A stretch of DNA of 64,000 bases from the NCBI RefSeq assembly GCF_000756655.1, contig NZ_ARXU01000005.1:124001-188000 (forward strand). The letters are read 5' to 3'. The notes under the pieces were generated by a model that had not been told where the DNA came from, did no database searches, and saw only the letters and a program-made list of their open reading frames with translations. The stretch is from Alcanivorax jadensis T9. Its GTDB lineage: Bacteria > Pseudomonadota > Gammaproteobacteria > Pseudomonadales > Alcanivoracaceae. Made by a program: the position numbers and the translations under genes. Shown here one piece after another: positions 55,003 to 63,546 of this stretch; within the stretch, counting starts at the first letter, position 1; each line of letters opens with the position of its first letter.

Positions 55003-55800
55003 ATGTCAGCAAATAAAGAAAGTGTCGGCAAAACGCTGCTGGTTGCCTTTCTGGTCTGTGTGGTTTGCGGTGTGGTGGTTGCCACCGCTGCGGTAAGCCT
55101 GCGACCGGTACAGAGCAAGAACCAGCTGCTGGACAAACGCATGAACATCCTGCAGGCCGCTGGTCTGTACCAGCCCGGTGTGGATGTGAACGAGGTATTC
55201 AAAAGCATTGAACGCCGCTTTGTTGACATCGACACCGGTGAATACGTAGAGATGCCGGAATCCTATGACCAGCGCAAGGCAGCCAAGGACCCCCAGCGGT
55301 CCGAACGCCTCAGCGGGAAAGAGGATATTGCCGGTATCAAGTCCCAGGCGAACGTTGCAGAAGTGTTCCTGGCCCGCGGTGATAACGGTGACCTGAGCCG
55401 CATCATCCTCCCGGTGCATGGCTATGGCCTGTGGTCCACCTTGTATGGTTTCCTGGCCCTGGAGCCGGATGCCAACACCGTTTCCGGTCTGGGTTTCTAT
55501 GAACACGGCGAAACCCCTGGCCTCGGCGGCGAAGTGGACAACCCGAAATGGAAAGCCCTGTGGGAAGGTAAAAAGCTTTATGGTGAGCAGGGTGAAGTAG
55601 AAATCCAGGTGGTCAAAGGCGCCGTGGACAGCAAGACGCCGAACGCCGAACACAAGGTGGATGGCCTTGCCGGCGCGACCCTGACCAGCAACGGTGTCAG
55701 TAACCTGCTGCGCTTTTGGGTCGGTGAAAACGGTTTCGGTCCTTACCTCAAGCGCATGCAGCAAGGTGAAGTGGTCGAACAGCAGGAAGGAGACGCGTAA
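55003..55800 (+). CDS. nqrC: Na+-NQR subunit C
   Basis: 265 residues, one N-terminal membrane helix ([20 protein letters not shown]), periplasmic FMN domain with the acceptor site [11 protein letters not shown] (Thr226). The gene begins directly after nqrB's stop and overlaps nqrD by one base. Confidence 0.97.
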   Translation: MSANKESVGKTLLVAFLVCVVCGVVVATAAVSLRPVQSKNQLLDKRMNILQAAGLYQPGVDVNEVFKSIERRFVDIDTGEYVEMPESYDQRKAAKDPQRSERLSGKEDIAGIKSQANVAEVFLARGDNGDLSRIILPVHGYGLWSTLYGFLALEPDANTVSGLGFYEHGETPGLGGEVDNPKWKALWEGKKLYGEQGEVEIQVVKGAVDSKTPNAEHKVDGLAGATLTSNGVSNLLRFWVGENGFGPYLKRMQQGEVVEQQEGDA

Positions 55801-56465
55801 TGGCGGAGAAAACGAAGGACATCCTTTTAGGTCCGATTTTCGACAACAACCCCATCGCGCTGCAGATCCTCGGTATCTGCTCCGCCCTGGCGGTAACCAG
55901 TAACCTGAGCACGACGGTGACGATGTGTATTGCATTGACTACCGTCACCGCGTTCTCGAACTTTTTCGTCAGCTCGATTCGCAATTACATTCCGTCCAGC
56001 ATCCGTATCATCGTGCAGATGACCATTATTGCCTCGCTGGTAATCGTGGTTGACCAGTTCCTGAAAGCCTATGCCTATGGCATTTCCAAGCAGCTGTCGG
56101 TGTTCGTGGGGCTGATCATCACCAACTGTATCGTGATGGGCCGGGCGGAAGCCTTTGCCATGAAGAACCCGCCGATCCCGTCCTTCCTGGATGGTGTGGG
56201 CAATGGTTTGGGCTACTCGGTGATACTGCTGGGTCTGGGTTTCATTCGTGAACTGCTGGGTGCCGGCAGCCTGTTCGGACAGCAGATCCTGACCAAGGCC
56301 GCTGACGGCGGCTGGTTCGTGACCAACGGCATGATGCTGTTGCCGCCCAGCGCCTTCTTCCTGATCGGTCTGTTCATCTGGGCGATCCGGGTCTGGAAGC
56401 CTGAGCAGGTAGAAGAGGATACCTTCAAGATGAAGCCACACACCCGTGTCAGCGACGCGTTTTAA
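55800..56465 (+). CDS. nqrD: Na+-NQR subunit D
   Basis: 221 residues, six membrane helices, including the start [28 protein letters not shown]. NqrD and NqrE are inverted-topology homologues that hold a Fe-S site between them (Cys in GICSAL). Conserved in all Na+-NQR. Confidence 0.96.
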   Translation: MAEKTKDILLGPIFDNNPIALQILGICSALAVTSNLSTTVTMCIALTTVTAFSNFFVSSIRNYIPSSIRIIVQMTIIASLVIVVDQFLKAYAYGISKQLSVFVGLIITNCIVMGRAEAFAMKNPPIPSFLDGVGNGLGYSVILLGLGFIRELLGAGSLFGQQILTKAADGGWFVTNGMMLLPPSAFFLIGLFIWAIRVWKPEQVEEDTFKMKPHTRVSDAF

Positions 56466-56477
56466 CGGAGACGAGTA

Positions 56478-57098
56478 ATGTTTGAACATTATCTGAGCCT
56501 GTTCGTCCGCGCCGTCTTTGTTGAAAACATGGCGCTGGCTTTCTTCCTGGGCATGTGTACCTTTATTGCCGTGTCCAAGAAGATCCAGACCTCTCTGGGT
56601 CTGGGTATTGCGGTGATTGTGGTACTGACCATCACCGTGCCGGTGAACAACCTGATACTGACTTACCTGTTGGACGAGAACGCCCTGGCCTGGACCGGGA
56701 TTGAGTCCCTGGCTAGCCTGGACCTGCGTTTCCTGGGCCTGCTCAGCTATATTGGCGTTATCGCCGCGCTGGTGCAGATCCTGGAAATGACCCTGGACAA
56801 GTATGTGCCCAGTCTCTACAACGCCCTGGGCATCTTCCTGCCGCTGATTACCGTGAACTGCGCCATTCTGGGTGCGTCCCTGTTCATGGTGGAGCGTGAC
56901 TATACCTTTGGTGAGTCCATGGTGTATGGCGTCGGGGCCGGGGTTGGCTGGGCGCTGGCGATTACGCTGCTGGCCGGTATTCGCGAGAAGCTGAAATACA
57001 GCGACGTGCCAGATGGCCTGAAAGGTCTGGGCATCACCTTCATCACCGTGGGGCTGATGTCTCTGGGCTTCATGTCTTTTTCCGGCGTGCAGCTGTAA
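56478..57098 (+). CDS. nqrE: Na+-NQR subunit E
   Basis: 206 residues, six membrane helices: [35 protein letters not shown], with the Cys that pairs with NqrD in the Fe-S site. 12 bp after nqrD. Confidence 0.96.
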   Translation: MFEHYLSLFVRAVFVENMALAFFLGMCTFIAVSKKIQTSLGLGIAVIVVLTITVPVNNLILTYLLDENALAWTGIESLASLDLRFLGLLSYIGVIAALVQILEMTLDKYVPSLYNALGIFLPLITVNCAILGASLFMVERDYTFGESMVYGVGAGVGWALAITLLAGIREKLKYSDVPDGLKGLGITFITVGLMSLGFMSFSGVQL

Positions 57099-57114
57099 GC
57101 GAAGGGGTTGAATC

Positions 57115-58344
57115 ATGAGTTTTGAGATTATTCTCGGTGTGGTCATGTTCACCGCCATTGTACTGGCACTGGTGGCGGTGATCTTGATGGCCCGCTCCCG
57201 GCTGGTAGCCAGCGGGAACGTGCACATCAACATCAACAGTGATGAAGAAAAATCCATCGACGCCCCGGCTGGCGCCAAGCTGCTGGGTACCCTGGCCAAC
57301 CAGGGTATCTTTCTGTCTTCCGCCTGTGGTGGTGGTGGCACCTGTGCCCAGTGTAAGTGTCAGGTTCTGGAAGGTGGTGGCGATATCCTGCCTACCGAAG
57401 AGGGACACTTCACCAAGGGCGAGATTCGCGACGGCTGGCGCCTAAGCTGCCAGGTGAACGTGAAGCAGGACATGAAGATCGAAGTACCGGAAGAGTTCTT
57501 CGGTGTGAAGAAGTGGGAGTGCGAGGTTATCGCCAACGATAACGTGGCCACTTTCATTAAAGAGCTGACTCTGAAGCTGCCGGAAGGCGAGAACGTGGAT
57601 TTCCGCGCCGGTGGTTATGTGCAGCTGGAAGCGCCGCCGTTCGACGTGAAATTCTCTGATTTCGATATCAGCGAAGAGTACCGGGGAGACTGGGAGCGCT
57701 TTAATTTCTTCGATCTGAACTGCAAGAACAACGAGGAAGTGATTCGCGCCTACTCCATGGCGAACTATCCGGAAGAGAAAGGCATCCTCAAGTTCAATAT
57801 CCGGATCGCCACTCCGCCTCCGGGCTCCAAGGATATCCAGCCTGGGATCATGAGCTCCTATGTCTTCAACCTGAAACCGGGTGACAAGATCACTGTGTTC
57901 GGTCCCTTCGGCGAGTTCTTTGCCAAGAAGACCGATGCGGAAATGGTCTTCATCGGTGGTGGTGCCGGCATGGCGCCCATGCGTAGTCATATCTTCGATC
58001 AGCTCAAACGTTTGAACTCCAAGCGCAAGATCAGCTTCTGGTACGGTGCCCGTAGCTGGCGTGAAACGTTCTACAATGATGAATATGACATGCTGGCCAG
58101 CGAGAATGACAACTTCGAATGGCATTTGGCGTTGTCTGATCCCCAGCCTGAAGATAACTGGGACGGCCTCACCGGCTTTATCCATAACGTGCTGTACGAG
58201 CAGTATCTGAAGGACCATCCGGCGCCGGAAGACTGTGAGTACTACATGTGTGGGCCGCCGATGATGAACGCCTCGGTGATCAAGATGCTTGATGACCTGG
58301 GTGTGGAACCGGAAAACATCCTGCTGGATGACTTCGGCGGATAA
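57115..58344 (+). CDS. nqrF: Na+-NQR subunit F
   Basis: 409 residues. N-terminal helix ([22 protein letters not shown]), [2Fe-2S] domain with Cys71, Cys77 and Cys80 plus one near 112 (RLSCQV), then FAD domain ([11 protein letters not shown]) and NADH domain ([15 protein letters not shown]) ending in LDDFGG. It takes electrons from NADH into the complex. Followed by a terminator. Confidence 0.97.
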   Translation: MSFEIILGVVMFTAIVLALVAVILMARSRLVASGNVHININSDEEKSIDAPAGAKLLGTLANQGIFLSSACGGGGTCAQCKCQVLEGGGDILPTEEGHFTKGEIRDGWRLSCQVNVKQDMKIEVPEEFFGVKKWECEVIANDNVATFIKELTLKLPEGENVDFRAGGYVQLEAPPFDVKFSDFDISEEYRGDWERFNFFDLNCKNNEEVIRAYSMANYPEEKGILKFNIRIATPPPGSKDIQPGIMSSYVFNLKPGDKITVFGPFGEFFAKKTDAEMVFIGGGAGMAPMRSHIFDQLKRLNSKRKISFWYGARSWRETFYNDEYDMLASENDNFEWHLALSDPQPEDNWDGLTGFIHNVLYEQYLKDHPAPEDCEYYMCGPPMMNASVIKMLDDLGVEPENILLDDFGG

Positions 58345-58349
58345 CACCA

Positions 58350-58377
58350 AAAACGCCGACCTGCGGGTCGGCGTTTT
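58350..58377 (+). terminator. Terminator of the nqr operon
   Basis: AAAACGCCGACC, loop TGCG, GGTCGGCGTTTT. The T-run is four and then G, with more Ts after, giving a good terminator. Confidence 0.9.
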
Positions 58378-58394
58378 GTTGTTAAGCTTTTTTA

Positions 58395-58420
58395 TGTAGG
58401 AGCTATGCTTGCATGGCGAA
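58395..58420. repeat. REP-like element (single unit) between nqrF and apbE
   Basis: TGTAGGAGCTATGCTTGCAT followed by GGCGAAC. Only one unit is visible. It lies between the nqr terminator and the apbE start. Confidence 0.75.
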
Positions 58421-58513
58421 CGGGACGGTAAGTTCCGGGTAGCGAGGTTCGCCTCGCGTTGGCCTTTGCCAGAGTGTTTCCTGCAGAACGTTGAACTACC
58501 TTGGATTAAAGGT

Positions 58514-59524
58514 ATGGCCCGTCTCGTTTTTGCTCTTGTCGTTCTTTCCGTTGCACTGCTCACCGCCTGCGATGACAGCAAAAACCGCCTGTCCGTTCTC
58601 AGCGGCCCGACCATGGGCACCACCTGGAGTGTGAAGTTCAGCGGCACACCCAAGGAAGGCGTAGAAGATCTGAAAGCGGATATCGAGGCGGCGCTGGAGC
58701 AGGTCAACGCAGAAATGAGCACCTATCGGCCGGAGTCCAATCTGAGCCGTTTCAATGCGGCGCAAGCCGGCACGTTGATGGCGTTGCCGGAGGATACGGT
58801 CAAGGTTCTGTCTGTGGCGTTCGGTATTTCCTCGAAAACTGGCGGGGCCTATGACGTGACGGTGGGGCCACTGGTCAATCTGTGGGGGTTTGGCCCGGAC
58901 CCGGACCGTTTTGAGCCGCCGTCAGAGGACGAGATCAACGCTGCCATGGCGCGGGTGGGTTGGCAGCAGTTGCTGTTGAATGACAATGAGCTTCTGCAGC
59001 CCGGCAATGTGTACGTGGACCTGTCCTCCATTGCCAAAGGCTTTGCCGTGGACAAGGTGGCAGAATTGCTGGAAAGCCAGGGTTTGAAAAACTACCTGGT
59101 GGAAGTGGGTGGCGAGTTGCGCGGTAGTGGCAGCAAGCCCTATGGTCAGCCCTGGCGGGTGGCCGTGGAACGCCCGATTGCCGGCGTGCGGGAAGTGGAA
59201 CAGGTAGTGGTATTGAAAGACATGGCCGTGGCTACCAGCGGCGATTACCGCAACTTCTTCGAATCTGATGGGCAACTGTATTCACATACCCTGGATCCGA
59301 GAACCGGTTATCCTGTGGACCATATGCTGGCATCGGTGTCGGTGCTGCACGAAAGCGCCATGATGGCGGACGGCCTGTCCACCGCCATGACAGTGCTGGG
59401 TCCGGAGGCCGGTATGGCGTTTGCCAAACAGCACGAACTGGCCGTGTTTTTTATTGTCAGAAAGGGTGAGGGCGTAGAAGAAATTTCCACGCCTGCCTTC
59501 GATGCAATCGTGGAGGAGAAATAA
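58514..59524 (+). CDS. apbE: FAD:protein FMN transferase (ApbE), lipoprotein
   Basis: 336 residues from the ATG at 58514 (AAAGG upstream). The signal ends in a lipobox, LLTAC. The fold has GPTMGTTWSVKF, MSTYRPESNLSRFN, DLSSIAKGFAVDKVAE, VEVGGELRGSG and the metal-binding HTLDPRTGYPV. It attaches FMN to the Thr in SGAT-type sites of NqrB and NqrC, both in this window, from the periplasmic side. Its genes follow the nqr terminator as a separate unit. Confidence 0.95.
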   Translation: MARLVFALVVLSVALLTACDDSKNRLSVLSGPTMGTTWSVKFSGTPKEGVEDLKADIEAALEQVNAEMSTYRPESNLSRFNAAQAGTLMALPEDTVKVLSVAFGISSKTGGAYDVTVGPLVNLWGFGPDPDRFEPPSEDEINAAMARVGWQQLLLNDNELLQPGNVYVDLSSIAKGFAVDKVAELLESQGLKNYLVEVGGELRGSGSKPYGQPWRVAVERPIAGVREVEQVVVLKDMAVATSGDYRNFFESDGQLYSHTLDPRTGYPVDHMLASVSVLHESAMMADGLSTAMTVLGPEAGMAFAKQHELAVFFIVRKGEGVEEISTPAFDAIVEEK

Positions 59525-59525
59525 C

Positions 59526-59762
59526 ATGTTGATGACCATTATGGCCGCAGTGATCTTTATCGGCCTGCTTTTCTCGGCCATGGCGGTCGGCGTGATTCTC
59601 TCCAACAAGCCGATCAAGGGCTCCTGTGGTGGCCTGGCCACACTGGGTATGAAAGAGGGTTGCGAAATCTGCGGTGGTGACCGGGGCAAGTGCGAGGAAA
59701 ACACCCAGAAGGTGGACGGTGAAAAAGCCGCGGCCTTGGGCAAAGACGTGATGAAGATGTGA
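59526..59762 (+). CDS. nqrM: Na+-NQR maturation factor NqrM
   Basis: 78 residues: one N-terminal helix (TIMAAVIFIGLLFSAMAVGVI), then CGGLATLGM...CEICGGDRGKCEE with four Cys residues. NqrM is needed for inserting the iron site between NqrD and NqrE. Start at 59526, 1 bp after the apbE stop, so coupled. Complete with apbE and nqrA-F. Confidence 0.95.
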   Translation: MLMTIMAAVIFIGLLFSAMAVGVILSNKPIKGSCGGLATLGMKEGCEICGGDRGKCEENTQKVDGEKAAALGKDVMKM

Positions 59763-59783
59763 TGCCACATCCGCCCAGCAAGA

Positions 59784-59808
59784 AGCCCGCCGCGCGCGGG
59801 CTTTTTTT
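59784..59808 (+). terminator. Terminator after nqrM
   Basis: AGCCCGC, CGCGC, GCGGGCT and a run of seven Ts. Confidence 0.9.
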
Positions 59809-59837
59809 GTGTCTGGCTCGTCGGGACAGGAAAAACA

Positions 59838-59980
59838 TTTTTTACCACAGAGGGCACAGGGTTCACTGAGAAAAAGAAAACACTAGGGTTGAAGTTCGTG
59901 GGGAGAATTATTTCATGCTAACGCGCCGCAGGAGGGATCAGGTTTTACCTCTGTGGCTCTGTGCCCTCTGTGATAAAAAA
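59838..59980. repeat. Intergenic inverted repeat with CACAGAGG-type arms
   Basis: TTTTTTACCACAGAGGGCAC at the left pairs (21 of 22 bases) with the right arm at 59959-59980 (GTGCCCTCTGTGATAAAAAA). About 100 bases lie between, with no ORF. It resembles the CACAGAG intergenic repeats common in many proteobacteria. It fills the gap after nqrM. Confidence 0.65.
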
Positions 59981-59999
59981 CCATACCCCCAACACCAGG

Positions 60000-61097
60000 C
60001 TAAACACTCAACACCACCGCCGTGCGCAGCTTGGCCTGGCCGTACTTGCGCATCTGGTCGAACTTTTCCCGGGTGATCGGCACATGCTGGCAGTCCAAAG
60101 GGGCCTGGTCCTCGCCCGGGTCCGGGTCGTGAATATAAAAGCATTCCTCATCGCTGCCACTGATGGCCACCCAGTGCGGGGCCTTGCGGCCATCCAGGCG
60201 CCAGGTGCTGATCAACACCAGCACGATGTTGCCGGCGGTGATGGCGTCGTCCAGATCCGCGGCACTGAAATCTTCGTAACAGACCGGCAGGGATTGCGCC
60301 TTGCAGGCCTCCACGAAATAGTTGTGCAGGGTGGTGATCACTGCCTTCTTTTCAGGGTCACGCACAGAGTCTACAAACAACGGGCCGGTCTGATTGCACC
60401 AGACACGCGCCTCAAGGCCTCGCTGACGAGCGGCCAGGGCCAGGCCCATGGGGTGGCAGCCGCCATGGCCGGCGGTCATGAAAATGGTGGTGGCTTCCCG
60501 CCACAACAGCAGCTCTTCGGTGGTGCTGGGGGGTTGCTGCTTGAGCGCCGCAAGGGCCATCATCAGACAGGCCGGCCCGCAGGTGAATGGCGTGGTCTGC
60601 TGTACCCAGGGCAGATGTAGCCGTTCCGCGTTGTCAGGCAGGTAGAGGAGACGCTTCTGGTAGCGCAGGGCATCCTGGTGGTCTTCGTAGTAATCCGGCG
60701 TCTGCGCAAAAAGACGGTAGCCACGTTTTTCGTACAGGGCGATAGCGGCAGCGTTATCCTTGCGTACTTCCAGGCGCAGATAGGGGCGGCGTTGTTGCAG
60801 CGCGTAGTCTTCTGCAGCTTCCATGAGTTTTTCCCCCAGATTCCGTCCCCGTTGCTTTGGATCCACGGCGATGGAATAGAGTCGCGCCAGCCGGGTGCCC
60901 GGTTGCAACAGCACCAGCACATATCCTGCCAGGGCATTGTCATCATCAAGGGCGACGATCAGACCGCTGTGTTGGCGTTTGAGCCATTTACGGAAGCTGC
61001 GTCGGGAAAGACGGTCCGATGAGAAACAGCGCTGTTCCAGCGCGGTGAGGGCGTCCAGATCATCGGTGGTGGCGGGGCGTAGCTGAAAGCGGTACAT
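60000..61097 (-). CDS. GNAT acetyltransferase fused to C39-like peptidase domain
   Basis: 365 residues from the ATG at 61095-61097. N-terminal GNAT domain (LRPATTDDLDALTALEQRCF, LYSIAVDPKQRGRNLGEKLMEAAED, NAAAIALYEKRGY). C-terminal domain of a papain/C39-type fold: TPFTCGPACLMMAL has the Cys, and HWVAISGSDEECFYIHDPDPG has the His and Asp. All three candidate catalytic residues are present. Such GNAT/C39 fusions in other bacteria lie with RimK-type ATP-grasp ligases in peptide-making clusters. No ligase is seen in this window. Confidence 0.87.
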   Translation of the reverse strand: MYRFQLRPATTDDLDALTALEQRCFSSDRLSRRSFRKWLKRQHSGLIVALDDDNALAGYVLVLLQPGTRLARLYSIAVDPKQRGRNLGEKLMEAAEDYALQQRRPYLRLEVRKDNAAAIALYEKRGYRLFAQTPDYYEDHQDALRYQKRLLYLPDNAERLHLPWVQQTTPFTCGPACLMMALAALKQQPPSTTEELLLWREATTIFMTAGHGGCHPMGLALAARQRGLEARVWCNQTGPLFVDSVRDPEKKAVITTLHNYFVEACKAQSLPVCYEDFSAADLDDAITAGNIVLVLISTWRLDGRKAPHWVAISGSDEECFYIHDPDPGEDQAPLDCQHVPITREKFDQMRKYGQAKLRTAVVLSV

Positions 61098-61217
61098 AAA
61101 GCGGTTTCCAGAAGATGCCCCAGCATAAGGCAGGGAGCCGGCAGATCGCCAGTGGTATTGCGGCTGTGGTGACAGAATGTCTGTCACGGCATACTGGTGG
61201 AAATTTGGAGGGTGGAA

Positions 61218-62387
61218 ATGCAGAAACAGGACCCGGTTCGTGGGTTGATATTGTCCGGGGGCGGCGCCCGTGGCGCCTATCAGGTCGGGGTGCTGGCAGC
61301 GATTGCAGAATTGCTGCCTCGCGGGGAGCCAAACCCGTTCCCGATTATCTGCGGTACCTCCGCGGGGGCGATCAATGCGGCGTCACTTGCCGCCAATGCC
61401 GGTAATTTTCGCACGGCGATTCGTGGGCTGGAGCGAGTCTGGGCCAATATTACCGCTGAACAGGTCTATCGCACGGATACCTATGCGTTGCTGAAAGCCG
61501 TGGTTCGCTGGCTGTTTTCCGGTGTCACTACTGGCAAGACGCCGGAACGCAGTGCTCTGCTGGACAATATGCCGTTGCAGCGCCTGCTTACCCTGGTGAT
61601 CAATTTTCGCCGTATTCGAGATAACCTGGATCAGGGCCATTTGCGTGCGCTGGCAATCACCGCATCCGGTTATGCCACTGGCGAGTCGGTGAGTTTTTTC
61701 CAGGGTGACAGTGAACTGCCGGAATGGGTGAGAGCGCGTCGCAAGGGCAAGCGCTCCGACATCGAAGTGCAGCATCTGCTGGGGTCTGCGGCAATCCCTA
61801 TCCTGTTTCCTGCCAGCAAGGTGGACGGTGCCTATTACGGTGACGGCGCTCTGCGGCAACTGGCGCCATTGAGCCCGGCATTGCATCTGGGGGCCTCCCG
61901 GCTGCTGGTGATCGGGGTGTCCGGTAATATGACGGCGGGCCATCAGCGTCAGTTAAGCGGTTATCCATCAATGGCCCAGGTGCTCGGCCATGTGCTCAAC
62001 AGCGTCTTTGTGGATACCCTGGAAGGGGATGTGGAGCGTCTGGAAAGGATCAACCGGACCCTGTCTGCCATGAGCGAGCGCTCCCGGCGCAAGCATGGTA
62101 TTCAGTTGCGACAGGTGGATGTGCTGAAGATCTACCCGTCCCGACCCATTGACGAAATTGCCGCCGAACACATCAAGGAATTGCCGCGGGCGTTGCGTTT
62201 CTTCCTGCGAGGTTCCGGTGCCACCCGGTCGCCGGGGGCCAGTGCCATGAGTTATCTGTTGTTCGAGCCGGGGTTCACCCGCAGCCTGATCGAGATGGGC
62301 CGCAAGGATGCCATGGCGCGCAAGGAAGAAATTCTGGCGTTTTTCGCGGATCAGCCACTCAGTGCGGCGGTTTCCGAAGAGGAATAA
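61218..62387 (+). CDS. Patatin-like phospholipase
   Basis: 389 residues from the ATG at 61218 (GGAG 7 bases upstream). Oxyanion motif LSGGGARGAYQVGVL, nucleophile elbow ICGTSAGAINA (GTSAG, Ser) and DGA in YYGDGALRQ (the catalytic Asp), so the Ser-Asp dyad is complete. No signal peptide, so cytoplasmic or membrane-attached. The C-terminal 150 residues are the DUF3734-like extension of bacterial patatins. Its end overlaps the convergent GDPD gene by 37 bp. Confidence 0.92.
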   Translation: MQKQDPVRGLILSGGGARGAYQVGVLAAIAELLPRGEPNPFPIICGTSAGAINAASLAANAGNFRTAIRGLERVWANITAEQVYRTDTYALLKAVVRWLFSGVTTGKTPERSALLDNMPLQRLLTLVINFRRIRDNLDQGHLRALAITASGYATGESVSFFQGDSELPEWVRARRKGKRSDIEVQHLLGSAAIPILFPASKVDGAYYGDGALRQLAPLSPALHLGASRLLVIGVSGNMTAGHQRQLSGYPSMAQVLGHVLNSVFVDTLEGDVERLERINRTLSAMSERSRRKHGIQLRQVDVLKIYPSRPIDEIAAEHIKELPRALRFFLRGSGATRSPGASAMSYLLFEPGFTRSLIEMGRKDAMARKEEILAFFADQPLSAAVSEEE

Positions 62388-63154
62388 CGGGGGCTGCGCC
62401 GGAAGTGGCTGACGAAGCTGGTGGGGTAATCGGTAATGATGCCATCCACCTGCAGTTGGGCCAGCCGGTCCGCTTCGGTGAGATCGTTCACCGTCCACAC
62501 CGACACCTTGAGGCCGCGTTTGCGCGCCCGGCGCATTAATGCCGGGGTCACCAGCGAGTAGTGGGGCATCAGCCAGTTGCAGCCCAGGCCGTGGGCCCGG
62601 CGGGTGGGTTGCAGGTAGCGGTACTGGCACACATAGCCCCGTTCCACATCCGGCGCCATGGTGCCGATCATGCGCAGAAAGCCGGTATGGCTGGAGGTCA
62701 CCACCACCCGCGATTGCAATTGCTGCTCATGGATCATATGAGTGAGGCGATGAGCCAGCTGATGCAGCACCACCCGATCCGCCCCTTTTACCTCGAACTG
62801 GAAGCGCATGGCCGGGCCGCAAAGCTCCACCACTTCCTGCAGGGACGGAATCCCCGTGGGGCTGTGCCAGCCGGGGGTATTGCGGCGAGCATCCATGGTG
62901 CCCAGCTGCGAGCGGGTGTATTGGCGCACATCGCCGCGCATGCCGGTGGTGCGGGTAACGTCACTGTCGTGCAGCACGATCAGATGGCCGTCGGCGGATA
63001 GCCTGACGTCCAGTTCCATTTCCGTGACACCGGCTTCCAGTGCAACCTGAAAACTGGCCAGGGTATTTTCCGGGGCTTCGCCGCGTGCGCCCCGGTGACC
63101 GACCAGTGTCGGGTGGCGAGGTGCTGTGCTGGGTGCTGTCATCGCGATAGTCAT
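62351..63154 (-). CDS. Glycerophosphodiester phosphodiesterase
   Basis: 267 residues from the ATG at 63152-63154 (MTIAMTAPS; a second ATG four codons on is possible). GDPD motifs: LVGHRGARGEAPENTLASFQVALEAG, ELDVRLSADGHLIVLHDSDVTRTT, FEVKG, VWTVNDLTEADRL and DGIITDYP. It splits glycerophosphodiesters to glycerol-3-phosphate. Together with the adjacent patatin gene it could work in phospholipid turnover. Confidence 0.92.
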   Translation of the reverse strand: MTIAMTAPSTAPRHPTLVGHRGARGEAPENTLASFQVALEAGVTEMELDVRLSADGHLIVLHDSDVTRTTGMRGDVRQYTRSQLGTMDARRNTPGWHSPTGIPSLQEVVELCGPAMRFQFEVKGADRVVLHQLAHRLTHMIHEQQLQSRVVVTSSHTGFLRMIGTMAPDVERGYVCQYRYLQPTRRAHGLGCNWLMPHYSLVTPALMRRARKRGLKVSVWTVNDLTEADRLAQLQVDGIITDYPTSFVSHFRRSPRYSSSETAALSG

Positions 63155-63168
63155 ACCACTATTGTTTG

Positions 63169-63438
63169 AAGAACCTGTTTGGGATCTATACGCGGCCGCG
63201 TTGCTGCTGAAAATGGCGCCAGGCAAGGCGTGAACCGCAGGGCCTGACGGGTCAAGTTCAAGGTTCACAACACAGCATGGCGCCATTTTCAGCAGTAACC
63301 CGAAGGGCCGGGCCCCTTTTTCCGCCAGCCCGAGATTGCGCTTGTTTATGTAGAGCGACTACACGGCACAATCGCAATCACGACCTGGCGAAAAAATTGA
63401 CTCCGGCGCGGCCGCGTATAGATCCCAAACAGGTTCTT
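63169..63438. repeat. 270-bp nested inverted-repeat element with perfect 32-bp ends
   Basis: The left arm 63169-63200 (AAGAACCTGTTTGGGATCTA then TACGCGGCCGCG) is the exact reverse complement of 63407-63438. Inside, TTGCTGCTGAAAATGGCGCC (63201-63221) pairs 20 of 21 with 63278-63298, and 63320-63340 pairs imperfectly with 63373-63392, with GTAG-AGCGA-CTAC at its tip. No ORF. It lies in the shared upstream region of the GDPD and sulfotransferase genes. It looks like a MITE or a structured RNA/DNA unit. No clear target-site duplication was seen. Confidence 0.85.
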
Positions 63439-63546
63439 GGAGAAAGATGACAGCGCTATGACTCGGAGACAAGAGGCAAAATTGTCATTTTTATGACATG
63501 GGCGAGGCGTAGCGTGCACGCTGCATGGAATAGCCGGGAGAACGGT

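Noticed and set aside
55827-57341. 504-residue frame antisense to nqrD-nqrF
   Set aside because: Shadow of well-supported nqr genes.
63169-63438. Nested inverted repeat as a retron msr-msd RNA or integron attC
   Set aside because: No reverse transcriptase or integrase is near, and the core attC motifs (RYYYAAC/GTTRRRY) are not seen at the ends.
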